Shown here: in pieces, positions 32,700 to 41,467 of the stretch
Numbering within the stretch: position 1 is the stretch's first letter
How the letters are laid out: each line of letters begins with the position of its first letter
Assembly: GCA_964616985.1 (NCBI GenBank)
Contig: CAZTVF010000008.1
Span: forward strand, 1-64,000
Direction of reading: 5' to 3'
Source of the DNA: CAZTVF01 sp964616985
GTDB taxonomy: Bacteria; Planctomycetota; Phycisphaerae; SM23-33
Length of the DNA stretch: 64,000 bases
Notes under the pieces: generated by a model
Database searches by the model: none
What the model saw: only the letters and a program-made list of their open reading frames with translations
Told to the model about the DNA's origin: nothing
Position numbers and translations under genes: made by a program

Positions 32700-35012
32700 T
32701 CACACCGGGAAGTGGATCACCGATTCGATCTTCGCCTCGCGGGTCGGGGGCGTCGTGAGGCTCAGCGTCCAGGCGGGGCGGAGCTTGTTGTCGATGCGGC
32801 CGTCGGTGCAGGCGGCGGCCAGGGGCAGGCCGGAGGCCTCGGCGAAGCGCACCGTCATCTCGGCGCCGTCGATGGTCGTCCGGGCCAAGTTGCCTTCGAT
32901 CGTCCAGGGGGCGTAGCTCTGGAACGTCACCTCGATGGCGCGGGGCTCGGCCAGCTTCCAGTGATCCAGCAGGCGCAGCGTGCCGTGATCGTCCGCCAGC
33001 GTCAGTTCGCCCTGGCGGGTTCCGGTGGCGACGGCGGGGCCGTAGATCGGCGCCAGGTCCGCCGCAAACCGCAGGCCGCGCCCGGTATCGACGGCCTCGG
33101 TGATCTTCGCCCGCGGCACGGGCGTGGGCGAGCTCCAGTCATCGGCGACGCGCATGGGCAGGCCCACGGGGCGGGCCAGGTTGTGCCATTCGGGATACTT
33201 CATGAACAGGCAGCGGACGTCGGCGTAGTTCGTCGTGCCGAAGTCCGGCAGCAGCACGCGGCCTGCCGATTCCAGCACAATCCCGCCGCGGTCCTGGTGG
33301 TGGTGCCCGCCGGCGGGGCGTTCGCATTGGAGCAGCAGCTTGCCGCGCCAGCGGCCGGGGAACTCGTACGCCAGCAAGCCCGAGGCCACGCACCCGCCCA
33401 GGCCCGCTCGGCGGGTGCCGTCCGCCGTCGTGGTCGCCGACGCTTGCGGCAGCAGGCGCAGCATCAGCATCGCGTCCATGGCCGACAGTTCAGCCGCCCC
33501 GGTGTCCATCTCGCCGGAGGCCTGGCGGTTGGCCAGGAACGCCAGGCCCTGTTTCCATCCGCAGCACGTGGCCAGCAGCGCCACCATGTACGCCGGCCAG
33601 GCCACCGTCCCGCCGGCGCCCAGGGGCGTGGTCACGCCGATGGGGCTGGTGGTGGAGGTGAACGCCTGCACGAAATCGACCGACCGCTTGAACCGCTCGG
33701 GCAGGACCTCGGCCAGCGGGGCGTGCTTGAACTCGGCGTACGCCAGCCACATGGGGATGGATTCGCCGAAGCTGTAGAGGTAGTACCCGCCCTCGGTGCA
33801 GTGGCCGTGCTCATCGAGGTAGTTGCCCAGCACCGTGTTGTAGTCGCGGTACGATTCCTCGACGAGCCCGGCGTATTTCTCGCCGCGGCCGAAGCGGTGC
33901 AGCGCCATCGCGCCCAGCAGCCGCTGGCTGTTGAAGACGATGCCCTGGTTCATGTGCCAACGGTAGCCCCCTTCGCGGCAGCGCGCGTCGACGAGTTCCC
34001 ACGCGGCGGCGATGCGGTCGAGGACCTTCTCGCGCGCGGTGGGCGTGAGCAGGTCGCCGAGGAACTGCAGCCCGATGGCGGCCGCGCACAGGCAGTGGGC
34101 TTCCATGAAGGCGACGTGGTGCCACGCCGAGCCGGGGAAGCAGCCCTGGGGTCCCTCGAACCAGTGGGGCGTCGCCGCCAGCGACAGCATCGCGCGGGCC
34201 CCGCGGAGCGACCAATCCTTGCGGTCGCACAGCCAGCCCGCCAGCGACAGCAGCATGATGGGGCCCAGCATGTCGCGGCGGTTGCGGTCGCGCACGCGGA
34301 CGTAGCGGTACAGGTGCTCCACGCAGGGCACGAAGAGGCGGATGTCGTTCTCCGGCTCCCACGTCGAGAGGGCCTGGGCGGCCGAGCGAAGGCGGTTCAT
34401 CATCGCGGCGAATCGGGGCTGCGCCGCCGCGGCCTTCATGGCCTGCAGTTCGTCGCGGCTGCCCAGGATCGTCTGCGTCAGGCCGGCGGCGCCCGACGGG
34501 TTCAGCAGGCCCGGCCAGTCGCTCGCGTACTTCGGCAGGGCGTCCTCGATGAGGTGCTCGCGGGCGGTGTTCACCGCGCCGATCCAGTAGAACGCCAGGA
34601 AGCTTTCCTGCGGCTGATCCGCCTGCCATTCCCAGCCAAGCTCGGCGATCTCGACGGTCTCGCCAGCCGCCGCCAGCGGCAGCGACGTCGGCTCCGCCGG
34701 CAGCTTCTGGCCGCGGAGTTGGCGGAAGAGTTCCACCCGCCGGCCGTTGACGACGGCCCAGCCGTTCATCACCAGGTGCGGCGCGAAGTTGATGAACAGC
34801 CGCATGCGGTCGTAACCGGTGAGTTCGAAGCGGCCTCGCCAGGTCAGCGAGAATCGCCCCGCGTGCGTCTTGATATAGGATGCATCCCAGCCGGGAGCCC
34901 AGTGGCCGCCGCCGGCGACGTCCTCGGCAAACGTGAACTGCCTGTGATCGAACAGGCCGGGATCGAAAAGCGGAAAGATGATCGCTTCGGCTTCATTGAT
35001 AGGTGTCGCCAC
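32700..35012 (-). CDS. Heparinase II/III-like polysaccharide lyase
   Basis: A 770-residue protein whose C-terminal half fits the heparinase II/III fold: a beta-sandwich part with GHHHQDRGGIVLESAGRVLL and LFMKYPEWHNLARP, the two His regions that recur in this family. The middle is an alpha-helical toroid (residues about 200-470), common to polysaccharide lyases. There is no obvious signal peptide. The start is GTG at 35012 with GGAG 7 bases upstream. It is divergent from a second, shorter family member. Uronic-acid glycans are the likely substrates, but the exact polymer is unknown. Confidence 0.72.
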   Translation of the reverse strand: MATPINEAEAIIFPLFDPGLFDHRQFTFAEDVAGGGHWAPGWDASYIKTHAGRFSLTWRGRFELTGYDRMRLFINFAPHLVMNGWAVVNGRRVELFRQLRGQKLPAEPTSLPLAAAGETVEIAELGWEWQADQPQESFLAFYWIGAVNTAREHLIEDALPKYASDWPGLLNPSGAAGLTQTILGSRDELQAMKAAAAQPRFAAMMNRLRSAAQALSTWEPENDIRLFVPCVEHLYRYVRVRDRNRRDMLGPIMLLSLAGWLCDRKDWSLRGARAMLSLAATPHWFEGPQGCFPGSAWHHVAFMEAHCLCAAAIGLQFLGDLLTPTAREKVLDRIAAAWELVDARCREGGYRWHMNQGIVFNSQRLLGAMALHRFGRGEKYAGLVEESYRDYNTVLGNYLDEHGHCTEGGYYLYSFGESIPMWLAYAEFKHAPLAEVLPERFKRSVDFVQAFTSTTSPIGVTTPLGAGGTVAWPAYMVALLATCCGWKQGLAFLANRQASGEMDTGAAELSAMDAMLMLRLLPQASATTTADGTRRAGLGGCVASGLLAYEFPGRWRGKLLLQCERPAGGHHHQDRGGIVLESAGRVLLPDFGTTNYADVRCLFMKYPEWHNLARPVGLPMRVADDWSSPTPVPRAKITEAVDTGRGLRFAADLAPIYGPAVATGTRQGELTLADDHGTLRLLDHWKLAEPRAIEVTFQSYAPWTIEGNLARTTIDGAEMTVRFAEASGLPLAAACTDGRIDNKLRPAWTLSLTTPPTREAKIESVIHFPV

Positions 35013-35070
35013 TCATTGTCTCCATGCGTCATGCAAGGCGCGGGCCGCAGATCACTGCCGTGGTTATTCG

Positions 35071-35100
35071 CACCCCCAAACGCGTTTGGGGGTGGCACCG
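35071..35100. repeat. Single CACCCCCAAAC-family palindrome
   Basis: Core 35071-35094 followed by GCACCG. No inverted partner is seen within a few hundred bases. Confidence 0.8.
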
Positions 35101-35119
35101 GAGGACCTCACGGGCTTCC

Positions 35120-35245
35120 TTATACAAACCCGCTCGCGTTGCCGGCGGCCGCCGAACTCGTGTAATTGTCGGCCGCCGAGGCCTGTGCAAATGCGCCGGC
35201 GGCCCATACCATGATCGACACTATTGCCAGCAAGATCGGTTTCAT
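35120..35245 (-). CDS. 41-residue secreted peptide candidate
   Basis: A frame of 41 codons: MKPILLAIVSIMVWAAGAFA is a textbook signal sequence with a cleavage site after AFA, followed by only 21 residues rich in Ala, Ser, Asn and Gly. A purine-rich GGAACT lies upstream of the ATG at 35245. It lies between the divergent heparinase-like genes. Its function is unknown; it might be a secreted peptide or the remnant of a longer exported protein. Confidence 0.45.
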   Translation of the reverse strand: MKPILLAIVSIMVWAAGAFAQASAADNYTSSAAAGNASGFV

Positions 35246-35397
35246 GTGGAGTTCCTGAACGGGACTTTATCACCGGCACGCTGGAAGGGCAAACGCCCCC
35301 GCCGCCCGCATCTTGCACGGATCAGCCGTATTGCAGGCTTGATCGTGCGAGGTTCGCTCGCGCAGACAGCGTCTGAATAATGTGGAAGGACATGGAT

Positions 35398-37266
35398 ATG
35401 TTGGATTCACTCTACGGCCGGACGATCGATAAGCTCCTGATCCCGCGCGCCCAGTGGCGGCCTTTCCCGACGGCGGCCCAGCGTCCGCCGTGGGAGTCGC
35501 TGCCGGCGGCGGTGCGGCAGGCGACGGTGGAGATGGGCGAGGCGGCGGCGTGCGAGCCCTGGCCGGCGCTGCCGGCGACGCTGTACCTGGACTATGCCCG
35601 CACCGGCACACGCGCCCGCTTCGAGGCGCCGCACTTCCAGCGCCGCCGCATGCTCGGCAAGCTCGTCATTGCCGAATGCGTCGAAGGCCGCGGCCGCTTC
35701 ATCGACTCCATCGTCGACGGCCTGTGGACGATCTGCGAGGAATCGTCGTGGTGCATCCCCGCGCACATCAGCGCCCAGAAGGCGGGCGTCACCCTGCCGG
35801 ACACCGCCGAGCCGGTGGTCGATCTGTTTGCGGCCGAGACGGGCGCCCAGGTGGCGTGGGCGGCGTACCTGCTGGGCGGGGCGCTGGCCCCGGTGTCGAA
35901 GATGATCCTTCCTCGGCTGGGGCGGGAGATCGCCTCGCGCATCCTGACGCCGTGCCTGCAGCGCGATGACTTCTGGTGGATGGGCTTCAAGAACCGGTGG
36001 GTGAACAACTGGAATCCGTGGATCAACTCCAACTGGCTCGCCTGCGCCCTGTTGTGCGAAAGCGACGAGGCCCGCCGCATCGAGCACGTGCGGAAGATCC
36101 TGCGAAGCCTGGACTGCTTCATCGACGGCTATCCCGCCGACGGCGGCTGCGACGAGGGGCCGGTGTACTGGACCCGCGCGGGCGCGTCGCTGTTCGACTG
36201 CCTCGAACTGCTTCACTGGGCCACCGGCGGCAAGGTGAACGTATACGACCAGCCGCTGGTGCGGAACATCGGCCAGTTCGTCTACCGCGCGCACATCAGC
36301 GGGCAGTGGTTCATCAATTTCGCCGATGCCTCGGCCTTGCTGTCGCCGCCGGCGGAACTGGTCTACCTCTTCGGCCGCCGCATCGGCGACGCCGACATGC
36401 AGGCGTTCGGGGCGCGGGCGGCGGCGGACCGCGCCCACGCGGTACACGTTCCGGAAAACCCGACGCGCTCGCTGCCGGCGCTGTTCGTGCAGGAGGAGCT
36501 CGCCGCGGCCCCGGCCGCCCAGCCGCTGCTGCGCGACGTGTACCTGCCGGACACGCAGGTCTTCGTCGCCCGCGACCAGGGCGGCAGCGACAAGGGCCTG
36601 TTCCTCGCCGCCAAGGGCGGCCACAACGCCGAGAGCCACAACCACAACGACGTCGGGCAGTTCATGGTGTACGCCGACGGCAAGCCCCTGCTGATCGACG
36701 TGGGCGTCGAGACATACACGCAGAAGACGTTCAGCCCGCAGCGTTACGAGATCTGGACGATGCAGTCGCAGTACCACAACCTGCCGACGATCAACGGCGC
36801 CCAGCAGCAGCCCGGCCGCGAGTTCGCCGCGCGCGACCTTGCGTACCAGGCCGCCGACAACGCCGCGAGCTTCGGGCTGGATATCGCGGCGGCATACGCG
36901 CCGCAGGCGGGCGCGGTGTCCTGGCGGCGGACGCTGACGCTCAACCGCGGGCGCGACGTGGTGGTGGAGGATCGCTACGAGCTGCGCGACCGGCCGGGCG
37001 AATTGGTGTGGACATTGATGACGCCGTGCGCCGCCGCCATCGAAGCGGGTGCGATCCGCCTGTCTCCGCGCGGGCTGGCCCGCGGCATGGTGTGCGGCCA
37101 GGGACGGGTGGAGTTCGACCCCGCCGCCGTGTCGGCCGAGGTCGAGACCATCGCGATCGCCGACGGCCTGCTGCGGTCGGTGTGGGGCGACACGTTGTTC
37201 CGCATCGTGCTCGGCGCCAAGCGGCCCGCCGCACGCGGGAGCTTCACGGTTCGCATCACGCGCTGA
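35398..37266 (+). CDS. Heparinase II/III-like protein
   Basis: A 622-residue protein with an alpha-toroid N-terminal half and a beta-sandwich C-terminal half. The diagnostic stretch HNAESHNHNDVGQFMVYADG (near residue 410) is the conserved motif of the heparinase II/III family, and QYHNLPTING follows. This suggests a polysaccharide lyase cleaving uronic-acid-containing glycans. No signal peptide is seen. The start at 35398 (MLDSLYGR) lies 8 bases after AAGGA; two other Met codons directly upstream are alternatives. It is divergent from the longer relative at 32700. Confidence 0.82.
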   Translation: MLDSLYGRTIDKLLIPRAQWRPFPTAAQRPPWESLPAAVRQATVEMGEAAACEPWPALPATLYLDYARTGTRARFEAPHFQRRRMLGKLVIAECVEGRGRFIDSIVDGLWTICEESSWCIPAHISAQKAGVTLPDTAEPVVDLFAAETGAQVAWAAYLLGGALAPVSKMILPRLGREIASRILTPCLQRDDFWWMGFKNRWVNNWNPWINSNWLACALLCESDEARRIEHVRKILRSLDCFIDGYPADGGCDEGPVYWTRAGASLFDCLELLHWATGGKVNVYDQPLVRNIGQFVYRAHISGQWFINFADASALLSPPAELVYLFGRRIGDADMQAFGARAAADRAHAVHVPENPTRSLPALFVQEELAAAPAAQPLLRDVYLPDTQVFVARDQGGSDKGLFLAAKGGHNAESHNHNDVGQFMVYADGKPLLIDVGVETYTQKTFSPQRYEIWTMQSQYHNLPTINGAQQQPGREFAARDLAYQAADNAASFGLDIAAAYAPQAGAVSWRRTLTLNRGRDVVVEDRYELRDRPGELVWTLMTPCAAAIEAGAIRLSPRGLARGMVCGQGRVEFDPAAVSAEVETIAIADGLLRSVWGDTLFRIVLGAKRPAARGSFTVRITR

Positions 37267-37492
37267 GGCAGTGCCGAGCCCAGGTTTTATTGAATGGGTG
37301 GCGGCGTTTCAGCCACGTTCTATCGGATGGTTGCTGGCCTTCCCTGGCCGCCACCTGCAACGCGTATTAGCGCGACCGCTGTCAGCCGGCACGCTTCATG
37401 ACGTGACAAAGCAGTAGTGACAAGAACCAGCGCTCGCCGATTGGCGCGGGATTATAGGGCTTTCCCCTATAGAATAACCGGGGTTTCTCCGA

Positions 37493-37521
37493 TTGCTCCT
37501 CCGAACCCCGAAGGGTACTTT
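37493..37521 (+). promoter_or_regulatory. Promoter for histidine kinase, leaderless type
   Basis: TTGCTC (37493-37498), 17 bases, TACTTT (37516-37521), 6 bases, ATG at 37528. Confidence 0.5.
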
Positions 37522-37527
37522 ACTCCG

Positions 37528-39807
37528 ATGCAAGACGCGGCATTGCACATCCTGCTGGTTGAGGACAACGAGAACGACGCCCTCCTTCTGCAGGAAACGC
37601 TTGCCCAGTTCGGCGACAGCTTTCACCTCACGCATGCCACCAGCGCCACCGACGCCGAGGCCCTGCTTCACCAAGCCGCCTTCGACGCCATGCTCTTGGA
37701 CCTCTCGCTGCCCGATACCCGCGGCATGGAGACGATCCTCTGGGCCAACCGCACCGCGCCCCGCCTGCCCGTGATCATCCTCACCGGCATGGACGACGAG
37801 CGCATGGCCCTGGAGGCCGTGCGAAAGGGCGCGCAGGATTACATCCTCAAGGGCCAATCCGACGCCCGCCTGCTGGCGCGGGCCCTGCACTATGCCATCG
37901 AACGCAAGCGGGTTGAAGAGGCCCTGCGCGACAGCGAGCAGCGGCTGCGAGCCGTCTTCGAGGCCACCGAGGACGCCATCATCATCTGCGACAGCCACGG
38001 GCGGCTGATCGAGGCCAACCCCGGCGCCGCCCGCCTGCTGCGCCTGCCGCTGGACGATCTGCTGGGCCGCTGCCTCACCGACTTCCTGCCGAGCGACTTC
38101 GATTTCCGCCTCCAGTGGGACAAGTTCCTCCTCAAGGGCCAACTCCGCTGCGATCACTCCATGGTTCGCGCCGATGGCACGAGGGTCGAGGTCGACTGCT
38201 ACTCGGTCGCCAACATCCTGCCCGGGCGGCACCTGTCGGTTATCCGGGACATCACCGTCCGCAAGCGGATGGAGGCCGAACTGCAGCGCTCGCGCGACGG
38301 GCTGGAGAAAATGGTCCTTCAACGCACCGCCGACCTTCATAAGACGGTGGATGCACTGCAGGAGGAGGTTGTCTCGCGTCGGCAGGCCGAGGTGGCTCTG
38401 CGCGAGGCGAACGACCTGCTGGAAATGATGTTCTCGGGCATTCACCTGCACGTGGCGTACATGGACACCGAGTTCACGATCATCCGCGTCAACGACGCCT
38501 ACGCCGCCGTCGACGGCCAGGACCCCCAGTTCTTCGTCGGCAAGAATCATTTCGACCTGTTCCCCAACGAGGAGAACCAGGCGATCTTCCGCGAGACGGT
38601 CCGTACCGGCGAGCCGTGCTTCTTCTACGAAAAGCCCTTCGAGTACAAGCACCACCCCGAACGCGGCACGTCGTACTGGGACTGGAGCCTCCAACCGGTG
38701 AAGGATCCCCGCGGGCAGGTCAAGGGCCTGATCCTCTCGCTGCTGGACGTTTCCGATCGCGTCGGCTCGCGCAGGCAGCTGGACATCGAGCGGCGGCGGC
38801 TGTTCTCGGTGCTGCAGCTGCTGCCGGGCTACGTCTCGCTGAACGATTCCAGCCACAGCATTCGCTACGCCAACAGCAAATTCGTCGAGCTGTTCGGCCA
38901 GCCGGGCAAGCTGCCCTGCCACAAGGCGCTTCATGGCCTGGACCGCCCGTGCCCCGACTGCCGCATGCCGACCATTGTCGAGAAGCAGCAGCCACAGCAG
39001 TGGGAGTGGACCGGCCCCGACGGGCGGAGCTACCACGTGTGGGGCTACCCCTTTGCCGATACCGACGGCAGCCACCTGGTGATGGAGCTGGGCCTGGACG
39101 TGACCGAGCGCAAGCAGCTCGAGCGAAAGATCCTGGACGTGGGCTCGCTGGAGCGCCGCCGCATCGGGCAGGACCTGCACGACACGCTGGGGCAGAATCT
39201 CACGGGCATCGCGTTCCTGTCCAAGGCGGTCGCGCGGAGCCTGGGGTCTCGCGGCGTGGCCGAGGCGGCGCAGGTGGCCGAGATCGCCCGCCAGGTCAAC
39301 GAGGCGATCGCCAAGACGCGTTCGATCGCGCACGGCCTGTGCCCGGTGGGGCTCACCGAGGACGGCCTGACCAACGGCCTGCGCGAACTGCTGTCCAGCG
39401 TCGAGCAGCTGTGCAAGGTGCGCGGCCGCCTCTGGTGCGACCGCGACTGGCAGATCGCCGACTCGTCGGCCGCCGTGCACATCTACAGCATCGTGCAGGA
39501 GGCGGTGAACAACGCCGTTCGCCATGGCAAGGCCAAGAACATCGAGGTGCGCCTGGAGGCCCAGGGCGAGGGCGTCTGCCTGAGCATCAAGGACGACGGC
39601 GTGGGCCTGCCGCAGGACGTGGAGGCGGCCAAGGGCATGGGCCTGCATACGATGCGGTATCGCGCCGAGACGATCGGCGCCGTCTTCAGCATCGGCCGCG
39701 CCGCGCCCCGAGGCACGTGCATCGCCTGCCTGCTGCCCAAGGGGCTGATGTGCTCGGCCGAGGGCGAAGGCTTTGAAGAAAAACCTGAACCGCCCGCAGC
39801 GCCGTAA
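37528..39807 (+). CDS. Receiver-PAS hybrid histidine kinase, NarX/HisKA_3 type
   Basis: A 759-residue sensor kinase without membrane segments. Domains in order: receiver (LLVEDNENDA at the start, phospho-acceptor Asp near residue 58 in MLLDLSLPDT, Lys in YILKG); PAS 1 (about 145-260); a coiled-coil linker; PAS 2 (about 300-410); PAS 3 (about 425-530) with a Cys cluster CHKALHGLDRPCPDC; HisKA_3 with ERRRIGQDLHDTLGQ (His near 551); HATPase with AVNNAVRHG and DDGVGLP. The Cys cluster might sense redox state or bind metal, which is inference. No Shine-Dalgarno sequence is seen; a promoter ends 6 bases before the ATG. A NarL-type regulator follows. Confidence 0.88.
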   Translation: MQDAALHILLVEDNENDALLLQETLAQFGDSFHLTHATSATDAEALLHQAAFDAMLLDLSLPDTRGMETILWANRTAPRLPVIILTGMDDERMALEAVRKGAQDYILKGQSDARLLARALHYAIERKRVEEALRDSEQRLRAVFEATEDAIIICDSHGRLIEANPGAARLLRLPLDDLLGRCLTDFLPSDFDFRLQWDKFLLKGQLRCDHSMVRADGTRVEVDCYSVANILPGRHLSVIRDITVRKRMEAELQRSRDGLEKMVLQRTADLHKTVDALQEEVVSRRQAEVALREANDLLEMMFSGIHLHVAYMDTEFTIIRVNDAYAAVDGQDPQFFVGKNHFDLFPNEENQAIFRETVRTGEPCFFYEKPFEYKHHPERGTSYWDWSLQPVKDPRGQVKGLILSLLDVSDRVGSRRQLDIERRRLFSVLQLLPGYVSLNDSSHSIRYANSKFVELFGQPGKLPCHKALHGLDRPCPDCRMPTIVEKQQPQQWEWTGPDGRSYHVWGYPFADTDGSHLVMELGLDVTERKQLERKILDVGSLERRRIGQDLHDTLGQNLTGIAFLSKAVARSLGSRGVAEAAQVAEIARQVNEAIAKTRSIAHGLCPVGLTEDGLTNGLRELLSSVEQLCKVRGRLWCDRDWQIADSSAAVHIYSIVQEAVNNAVRHGKAKNIEVRLEAQGEGVCLSIKDDGVGLPQDVEAAKGMGLHTMRYRAETIGAVFSIGRAAPRGTCIACLLPKGLMCSAEGEGFEEKPEPPAAP

Positions 39808-39945
39808 GCCCGCGCGTGAGATATGTTTGCGGGCGGCACGCCTGCAGCCGCCCCCAGTGAGACCTGTTTTCGCACACGACCTCGTGGCCGCCACGGTAGA
39901 ATATGCTGCCCCGGCGCGATTTTTGTTCAGCATAGGAGCCGACCG

Positions 39946-40626
39946 ATGTCCAAGCCCGTCACCGAAGCCAACAGCAAGACGCGCGTCTTTCTCGTCGATG
40001 ATCATCCCATCGTCCGCCAGGGCGTCAAGCTGCTGGTCAACCAGGAAGCCGACATGGAGGTCTGCGGCGACGCGGACAACGCCCAGCAGGCGATCAAGGA
40101 GATCCAGGATCTCAAGGCCCAGCTGGTCGTGGTCGACTTGTCGCTCAAGAACTCCAGCGGGCTGGAGCTCATCAAGGACCTGCAGATCCGCTGCCCCGAG
40201 GTGCTGATCCTGGTGCTGTCGATGCACGATGAGTTCTTCTACGCCGAACGCGTGCTGCGTGCAGGGGCGCGCGGCTACATCACCAAGGAAGAGGGAACCG
40301 AGAAGGTGGTGGAGGGCATTCGCCGCCTGCTGCGCGGCGAGGTGTACCTCAGCGAGAAGATGGCCTCGAAGATGATCTGCAAGCTCGTGGGAGGGCGGCC
40401 CGGCCTGCCCCAGCCGCTGGTCGACTGCCTGACCGACCGCGAGCTGGAGGTGTTCGAGCTGATCGGCACCGGCCTGGGCACGCGCGAGATCGCCGAGAAG
40501 CTCCACCTGTCCACCAAGACCATCGAGTCGCACCGCGAACACATCAAGGAAAAGCTCAAGCTGGCCTCGGCCACCGAACTGCTCAAGCACGCCATCCAGT
40601 GGATGCAGTGCGAGCGCAAGTCTTGA
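39946..40626 (+). CDS. NarL/LuxR-family response regulator
   Basis: A 226-residue regulator with an N-terminal receiver (FLVDDHPIVRQGV, phospho-Asp near residue 64 in VVVDLSLKNSS, Lys in YITKE) and a C-terminal LuxR helix-turn-helix (LTDRELEVFELIGTG, LHLSTKTIESHREHIKEKL). It follows the kinase on the same strand and is its likely partner. The start at 39946 has AGGAG 8 bases upstream. Target genes are unknown. Confidence 0.93.
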   Translation: MSKPVTEANSKTRVFLVDDHPIVRQGVKLLVNQEADMEVCGDADNAQQAIKEIQDLKAQLVVVDLSLKNSSGLELIKDLQIRCPEVLILVLSMHDEFFYAERVLRAGARGYITKEEGTEKVVEGIRRLLRGEVYLSEKMASKMICKLVGGRPGLPQPLVDCLTDRELEVFELIGTGLGTREIAEKLHLSTKTIESHREHIKEKLKLASATELLKHAIQWMQCERKS

Positions 40627-40673
40627 GGGCACGGGAAGCGGAATCCCATCGATCGCATCATGCTTCCTTTTGA

Positions 40674-41080
40674 CGGTGCCACCCCCAAACTCGTTTGGGG
40701 GTGAGAACAACCACCGAGTCCGGTGCCTCACCAAACCCAGCCTCGTAGGGTGGGCAGGTCCGCCGCAGGCGAGACTCGCCGTGGCGAGCTTGCCCACCAT
40801 TCCACGTGCCCCATTCATCATGGCGCTCTATGCGCTGGGGGCGAAGAAGCAGCGAACCGCAGAACCGCAGAACAAGGAATTTCGAATATCGAAGTGAAAG
40901 ACAGTAGATCGGGGGTCTTTCCCTTCGGGGTTCTGCTGTTCAGTGTTCGGAGTTCTGCGGTTCGCTGCTTTTCGGTTGTCGCCGGCAGGTTCCGCGCGTG
41001 ACGCACGCCTGCCCACCTACAGGCGGCATCTTCTCGTCCCCGCTAATCCGTGAAGAACCACGAGTTTGGGGGTGGCACCG
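40674..41080. repeat. CACCCCCAAAC palindrome and inverted half-site
   Basis: A full palindrome (core 40680-40703, preceded by CGGTGC) is followed about 360 bases later by a half unit (41061-41080, CGAGTTTGGGGGTGGCACCG) in the opposite orientation. The second unit has lost its left arm. Confidence 0.75.
40844..40972. repeat. Inverted pair of CCGCAGAAC-type repeat
   Basis: AAGCAGCGAACCGCAGAACC in the left arm (40844-40873) faces its inverse (GTTCTGCGGTTCGCTGCTTT) in the right arm (40931-40972). It lies inside the CACCCCCAAAC pair. Confidence 0.75.
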
Positions 41081-41090
41081 AGCAGGCCCC

Positions 41091-41139
41091 GGCATGGTCA
41101 CTTCAGTGACCTGCCTGCGGCAGGCAAGTCCATGCACCT
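41091..41139. repeat. 49-base palindromic repeat, copy 2
   Basis: Inverse complement of 19664-19712 with a single mismatch in 49 bases. It contains the perfect palindrome GGTCACTTCAGTGACC. Confidence 0.85.
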
Positions 41140-41191
41140 CAGACTCTCCACGACGCCCCGACCGCCATCACCGATCTGAATCTCACCTGTC

Positions 41192-41225
41192 TTCTGAATT
41201 CTCTGTGTTCTCTGTGCCTCTGTGG
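41192..41225. repeat. CTCTGTGTTCTCTG repeat, copy 1
   Basis: TTCTGAATTCTCTGTGTTCT and then CTGTGCCTCTGTGG. A near-identical unit is at 45364-45400, inside another REPIN-like pair. Confidence 0.7.
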
Positions 41226-41270
41226 TCGAAGTCTTCTTTCGATCGTTCAGCACGCCCCCCCGATTTCCCC

Positions 41271-41298
41271 TTGGCGTATCCCGGTGCGGGAGTATAAT
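41271..41298 (+). promoter_or_regulatory. Promoter of the DAHP synthase leader
   Basis: TTGGCG (41271-41276), 16 bases, and a perfect TATAAT (41293-41298). Transcription would start near 41305, about 28 bases before the leader ATG. Confidence 0.65.
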
Positions 41299-41332
41299 GG
41301 CCGCATTCCCGCCTTCGGGCGAATGAGCGACC

Positions 41333-41467
41333 ATGGACAAGCGTGAATACATTCAGGAGTCTTTGCGGGCAAGTGCCGGCCTTCGTGGCCTGGCCTCGCC
41401 CCGTGTATTTGCACGCCCCTCCCACCGCCGCCCCGCCGCGACCGTATCTTATTGGTATTGGTGCTGA
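41333..41467 (+). CDS. Putative aromatic leader peptide
   Basis: A 44-codon frame beginning MDKREYIQESLRASAG and ending SYWYWC-stop. The codons TAT TGG TAT TGG TGC just before the stop are Tyr-Trp-Tyr-Trp-Cys. It lies between a good promoter and a DAHP synthase gene, the first enzyme of aromatic amino acid synthesis; its stop is 74 bases before that ATG. This is the position and composition expected of an attenuation leader peptide. CTGTC (41481-41485) and GACAG (41495-41499) can pair after the stop, but no T run follows. The Shine-Dalgarno sequence is weak. Confidence 0.5.
   Translation: MDKREYIQESLRASAGLRGLASPRVFARPSHRRPAATVSYWYWC

Larger units (their letters stand above)
40627..41270. other. 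Repeat cluster of about 640 bases, gene-free
   Basis: No supportable gene. The region is a nest of at least four repeat families: the CACCCCCAAAC palindromes, the CAGAACCGCAGAAC inverted pair, the 49-base palindrome and the CTCTGTGTTCTCTG unit. Confidence 0.65.
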
